From positions 3,422,501-3,486,500 of the forward strand of contig OZ024848.1 in the NCBI GenBank assembly GCA_964017145.1: DNA of 64,000 nucleotides, in the 5' to 3' direction. This document shows positions 59,864-64,000 of the stretch, piece after piece. Each line of letters starts with the position of its first letter. Within the stretch, counting starts at the first letter, position 1. The notes below the pieces were generated by a model. It saw nothing but the letters and a program-made list of their open reading frames with translations, was not told where the DNA came from and made no database searches. Position numbers and translations under genes: made by a program. Source of the DNA: Agrocybe praecox (lineage: Eukaryota > Basidiomycota > Agaricomycetes > Agaricales > Agrocybaceae).

Positions 59864-60960
59864 GTTGAGTTGAGGGGTGTATGTTATGTTTTCGCTTTTG
59901 CTTTCAAAATTTCACCACCAGTCGAGGTGTACCCGACACGACGACCCACTCAGAATGCGGACCTCTTGTATTGCCAGCACGAGCATGATGCCTCCTCTCG
60001 TCCTCCACCTTGATTGGTGTTCGATGGACGATACGAGTAGATGCGTCTGTTGTATGGCCTGGCTGGCACCCCGCATCTTGATCGATATCTGTGATGTTGT
60101 GTCAATGAGGGCTTCTTCAGTCGGTTCGTTCGTGTCGGATTGGTCATCTCCTGGTTTTTGTTTTGTTTTGTCTTCATTTTCATTAGTATTCCTTCGTATC
60201 TTTCAGGGTTTTTTCGGTTTTTTCTCTTCTCTTCTCATATTAACCCATTTATGTCTCCTTGCTTTCGCTTTCTCATTATCATCTTCTTGTAATCCATCCA
60301 TCCATTTGTTATCCTTGCTTTTTCCTTTTTCTCATTCGCATTTTTTCAGTTTCTTCTTTCCTCTTAAATGAAACCTATGCACATACACGTACATACAGAC
60401 TGTCTTTTTATTACTACGTCTCGTCTTACGTCCTCTCCTCCGCGCTCCTCCTTGGGTTCTTCTTGAATGAAGAGTCCAAGTCGAGTCGAGTGGTTGGATC
60501 GATGGGCTTCTATTACCACCACCATCACCACCACCATCACTTGGTCATCCATCACCACCATCACCACCACAACTACAACCACGACCTACGTTATGCTACA
60601 CCCACGTCTCGACGACACCCCACTGCCCACACGCACATGCCTATTAGCTTGACGCATTTATTCACGACTTCACCCCACACGGGCTTGGCCTTGGTGCCCT
60701 CTACTACATATGTATGCATGCAGGAGAGTAGCTCAACACAGTCCAGTCCAGTCACCTTCTGTCGGCCTACTGAGAGCGTACGCAAGCATACAGGGGGTGC
60801 ATGCATCCCATGTTGTTTTGCGCTGCTGTTCCTGTTGTTGCCTACGACCTACGAACCCAAACCCATTCTAACGATCAGGAATCGACATCGATCCGTTTTT
60901 ATGACACTACACACTATATGAAAGACCGCATATATGCGGTCTTTCTCCCAAATAACCCTT
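59864..60960 (+). repeat. 3' flank of the intact LCP gene (reference copy)
   Basis: The downstream sequence duplicated, with divergence, at 7051-8337, 23100-23731, 32396-33176 and 39590-40985. It is pyrimidine-rich on this strand, includes a CACCAT/CACCAC repeat (60513-60585), and ends near the 26-bp palindrome. Conservation of this much non-coding sequence shows the duplication was segmental, not by retrotransposition. Confidence 0.65.
60920..60945. repeat. 26-bp perfect palindrome
   Basis: The left half GAAAGACCGCATA is followed directly by its exact reverse complement. At the matching place in the orphan flank (about 39605-39630) the left half is kept and the right half has diverged. In either direction a transcript could form a 13-bp hairpin, so a 3'-end or termination role is possible. 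Confidence 0.8.
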
Positions 60961-61687
60961 CGAAAATCCAATCATCGACGCCCTGGGGCCTGGAGTGGCT
61001 GGTAGTATTAGTATGTAGTATATGATCACGATTACTGGCTATCTATATCTATATCTATATACCTACCCCAAGCTCTATGTCCTGCGTATGTATGTACATA
61101 CGCTTATGCAATATATCGTTGATTGATTGATTGGCTCTGGTGTTTTTTTTTGAGGGTTTTTTTTTTTTTGAGGGAAAGGGATGAGCTAAATATAGCTTTT
61201 AGCGCGGAGGGCGGACCGATGTGGCGAGCTGCCAGCAATTTGGGTTTGACGCTCGACATCGTTGCTACATACATACATACCTACCTTGTTTCTTCTCCAG
61301 CGCTTTCCGAACAATGAACGGTCAGGCAGGACAGAGTATGTAGGTATGTATGTATGTATCAGAACTTCCAAGATTTGTCAGATCCCTCGCAAACAGTCTC
61401 TTCCCTTCAGGATCCACGGGGATTGAATCCCTCATGGTATATGTATACGGAGTCGGAGTGGCAATCAGTTAAGGACAAATGAATTTTTTTGTTCCCAAAC
61501 ACACCGAGCGAACAGGAGTAACGCAAGATGCAAAGAAAAAGAAAAAGAAACACACGCGTAATTCAAATTCAGTAAAAATAGATGTATGCATGCATAAGAT
61601 GAGTGCATCGAAATCAAGACGTTCAAGAAAAATCGGAGACAGCTGCCGCTGCCAGGCTAAGGGGGGACGGAAACAATTGATTATGTA
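60961..61687. other. Intergenic with microsatellites
   Basis: Holds an ATCTAT hexamer repeat (61041-61060), T-runs (61143-61170) and the hairpin described separately. No gene. Confidence 0.5.
61266..61358. repeat. 19-bp inverted repeat pair
   Basis: TACATACATACATACCTAC (61266-61284) and its exact reverse complement (61340-61358), 55 bases apart. It could be a very small foldback element, or chance expansion of CATA repeats. Confidence 0.65.
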
Positions 61688-62297
61688 CTCGTGGGTAAAA
61701 AAAGTGATCACGGATTATGTAATCGGCCAATAATTCCCTTCGTTGTCTCGTTCTTCAATCCCTTTTAGCACAGTCAGTTCCTTCTCTATTTCTTCACAAT
61801 TTGACACAGTAGTAGACATAGTTATACATAGTAAAATTCTAAAATTAATATGGTGTATATCCTCCCCTAGCTTGAGAAATGGCGGCCACACAGTTTGGCA
61901 TACTGTAAGTCTGTTTGTTAATATCATCTATGTCTAGCTGCTCCCATGGAGTATGAACAGCTGGTTTGAGGCCGTCAGCAGTGGTGGGCTGAGGTGTCAT
62001 TGCTCGTATGATGGTTTTTAGCTCGTGCCAAACAGGTTCAATAGGTAAAAGATCTGGTGAATTAGGGGGTAGAATAAACTAGTGGGTTATTATGGTCTTC
62101 AAACCATTTCTTTGTCTGTTTTCTTGTGTGGCACGAGATAATAATATGCTGGAAATGTACTCTGCTACGCTCCTTTGTCATTTATGCATAAAACCCCTTC
62201 AAAACACCCTCGGAGAAACCAGGGAATCAACAAGACGCGACGCGACCGAGACATGTTAAATATTACATAATCCGTGATCACTTTTTTTACCCACGAG
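61688..62297 (-). mobile_element. Tc1/mariner-derived non-autonomous element, copy 3
   Basis: 610 bp, same orientation as 37434-38043 and opposite to 55700-56307, flanked by TA (61686-61687 and 62298-62299). Same 36-bp inverted repeats and the same transposase C-terminal remnant. Together with copy 2 it brackets the intact LCP gene. Confidence 0.9.
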
Positions 62298-64000
62298 TAT
62301 ATTAATTATCTCACTCAGAGCGTGCATCGATATCTAGGCGAAATGATGGTGCCGAAATCAACACCGTTGAAAACAAGTATTTATTACGTGGACCACTGCC
62401 TATGCTTAGGACAGTTTTGCTTACTTATATTTGATCGTAGCATGAAGAGGCGAAAGTTCTTCCTACCGACGAGCTTCTTCCAGTCTGTTTTGGTTAATTA
62501 TGTAGCACTGTCAGTCACAGTCAATCTGCTTGATGGGCTTATGTTCATTGGACCTAATACTGGCATTTATATAATCATATTAGACGAGTGCGATGGGACT
62601 TGGTCACGTCAGGTCTTTATCAATTCCTCGACGACGACGATAGAGAGGAGGATGATTTCCTGAACACTCAACGCAATCTTCAAGATCTAAGCCTCGTACA
62701 TTGAGCCCTCTCTATGCACTAGAGCGTTTGACGATTCGTCCGCGTCCCCCCCAGTCCCAATTTGAGTTTGAGATCACCGACACAGCGGCCGCCGTCAAAT
62801 AACGCAGCCTGCAGGAGGTCAATGAGAGATTTGACATACGTAAGTGGGATATTGAACTGCCAGGTCCAGTAAAAATTATGTGCGAGAGGAGATCAGAGCG
62901 AACTAGATTAGTACGTGAGAAACGGTGTTAGGGCAGTCCTGGGTAGCTTTCTTGAGGTTATATGTGTTAGACGGGGAACTTGGTCCTCAACGATCGCGAG
63001 CGCTGTAAGTAGGAAGTCCGAGTCCCCAGTATTATACCCTGACCCCGGAAGGTCAGTAACCACCACCGGATATCCGAGACGGTGGACAGCAAATAATGCC
63101 CACAATCTACACCGTTAACCAATGACTGCCATACACTGGTGGTGAAGGATGGTAGATGGAGGTAGACGACGGCAACCTTTGGCCAGTGCTGTACTTCACT
63201 AAACGCCAGTGGTAACCAACGACGTACCACGTCGTACAATGTCGACTACCAAACATTTAATATATGCAATCCATGATACCTGCTGTGAGCAAAAGAGGCC
63301 ATCAACAAACAGTGCGTTGTCAACGTACAAAACAAATCATTCTGGCGCGTATATCTGACCAATTCATGATTTTAATATAGAGGGGTTTTTACCTAAGGTC
63401 TAAAATTGAGAATATATACTTTTATACATATTAGCGTCCTCCCTGCCAAAAAAACATAGATCGTCACTATTCATTCGAGGGAGAAAGTACATACCCTTTC
63501 TGAATAAAAATGTCCTTGTTGTCACAAGTCACAAGTCACACCTCCTAGGGTATATTCATTCGATAAAATGACTTGACGCAGGGAAACTCTAACACGAAAA
63601 TCCGTTCTATTCCACAGTTTAATGTTGAGAGCGTCTGAAAGCAAAATTATACGTATTTCAATATTTCATGTAATGGACTTTTATTAAGCTCAGAGTTTTC
63701 GGGACATTTTTAATGCGATGGTCATTATACTACGTATGTACGTTAACATACCACACAAGAACAATCGAACAACCAACGACTACCTCTTGAAATCTCCGAC
63801 CAGTTATAAAATGCACCGCACCTAATGCATTCTCTCTTACAATGTGCTCATAATTTTTGCCCTAGGCAACCCATGGCATGTGAACCGCACGGATGTGTCT
63901 TTTGCAAACAGCGTAAGATGCTGCCGTTGTTTTCAAGATATATGTTACAGTGAGTGATAGCGCCCGACCGAAATCGCCGGGACTCTAAAGGGGTTAAAGC
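62298..64000. other. Right end of window, no gene recognised
   Basis: Two overlapping minus-strand frames (62908-63239) and a plus-strand frame (62340-62663) are open but match nothing I know; the plus frame begins in the Tc1 relic. 63100-63250 might be part of an exon (MYDVVRRWLPLAF) but has no supporting splice context I trust. Left uncalled. Confidence 0.4.

Noticed and set aside
60513..60585. CRISPR-like short repeats (CACCAT/CACCAC)
   Set aside because: Simple microsatellite in a eukaryotic genome; no spacers.

Overview
The window looks like nuclear DNA of a mushroom-forming basidiomycete (Agaricomycetes). The evidence is short (about 45-60 nt) GT-AG introns, a hAT transposase end, Tc1/mariner relics, a NACHT-type NLR, an F-box/LRR-like relic, and expanded multi-membrane-span genes of the agaricomycete type. 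About two thirds of the window is repeated and rearranged; about one third (roughly 41-55 kb) is ordinary single-copy sequence. A 200-N gap lies at 16862-17061.

Region 1 (1-1106) is the 3' end of a hAT transposon. Region 2 (about 1.5-41 kb) is a degenerating tandem array. Its unit is a head-to-head pair: on the minus strand a long low-complexity gene (here 'LCP', intact only at 57395-59863), and on the plus strand a six-exon 7TM membrane-protein gene, with about 1 kb of divergent spacer between them. 7TM genes start at 5121, 14264, 21324, 27692 and 37065, with a divergent paralogue at 30598. I could assemble four complete reading frames (A 346 aa, C 344 aa, D 346 aa, E 338 aa). Copy B is truncated in intron 2. 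Copy F is interrupted in exon 3 by a Tc1/mariner relic. By contrast every LCP copy in the array is a pseudogene. Several carry an extra 5' partial copy, and two have lost the most conserved core. The array is interrupted at 15.3-20.3 kb by unrelated sequence: a 26-C tract, an alpha/beta-hydrolase relic across the gap, a tRNA-like/SINE-like stretch, and a pair of ~0.2 kb inverted repeats.

Region 3 (41-45 kb) holds an F-box/LRR-like relic (+) and a NACHT NLR gene (-) with a defective P-loop, a nonsense codon and frameshifts. Region 4 (47097-54535) is a large four-exon gene for a ~2408-aa low-complexity protein with a probable split PH domain. Region 5 (55.7-62.3 kb) contains the only intact LCP gene, flanked by two oppositely oriented copies of the same ~610-bp Tc1/mariner relic that interrupts 7TM copy F.

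The most interesting candidate system is the divergent 7TM/LCP pair. LCP carries two PPxY motifs, the class of motif that recruits WW-domain Nedd4/Rsp5 ubiquitin ligases to membrane cargo, and its repeated partners are 7TM proteins with a conserved acidic C-terminus. A functional link is inference only. Across the array the 7TM genes stay open while the linked LCP genes decay.
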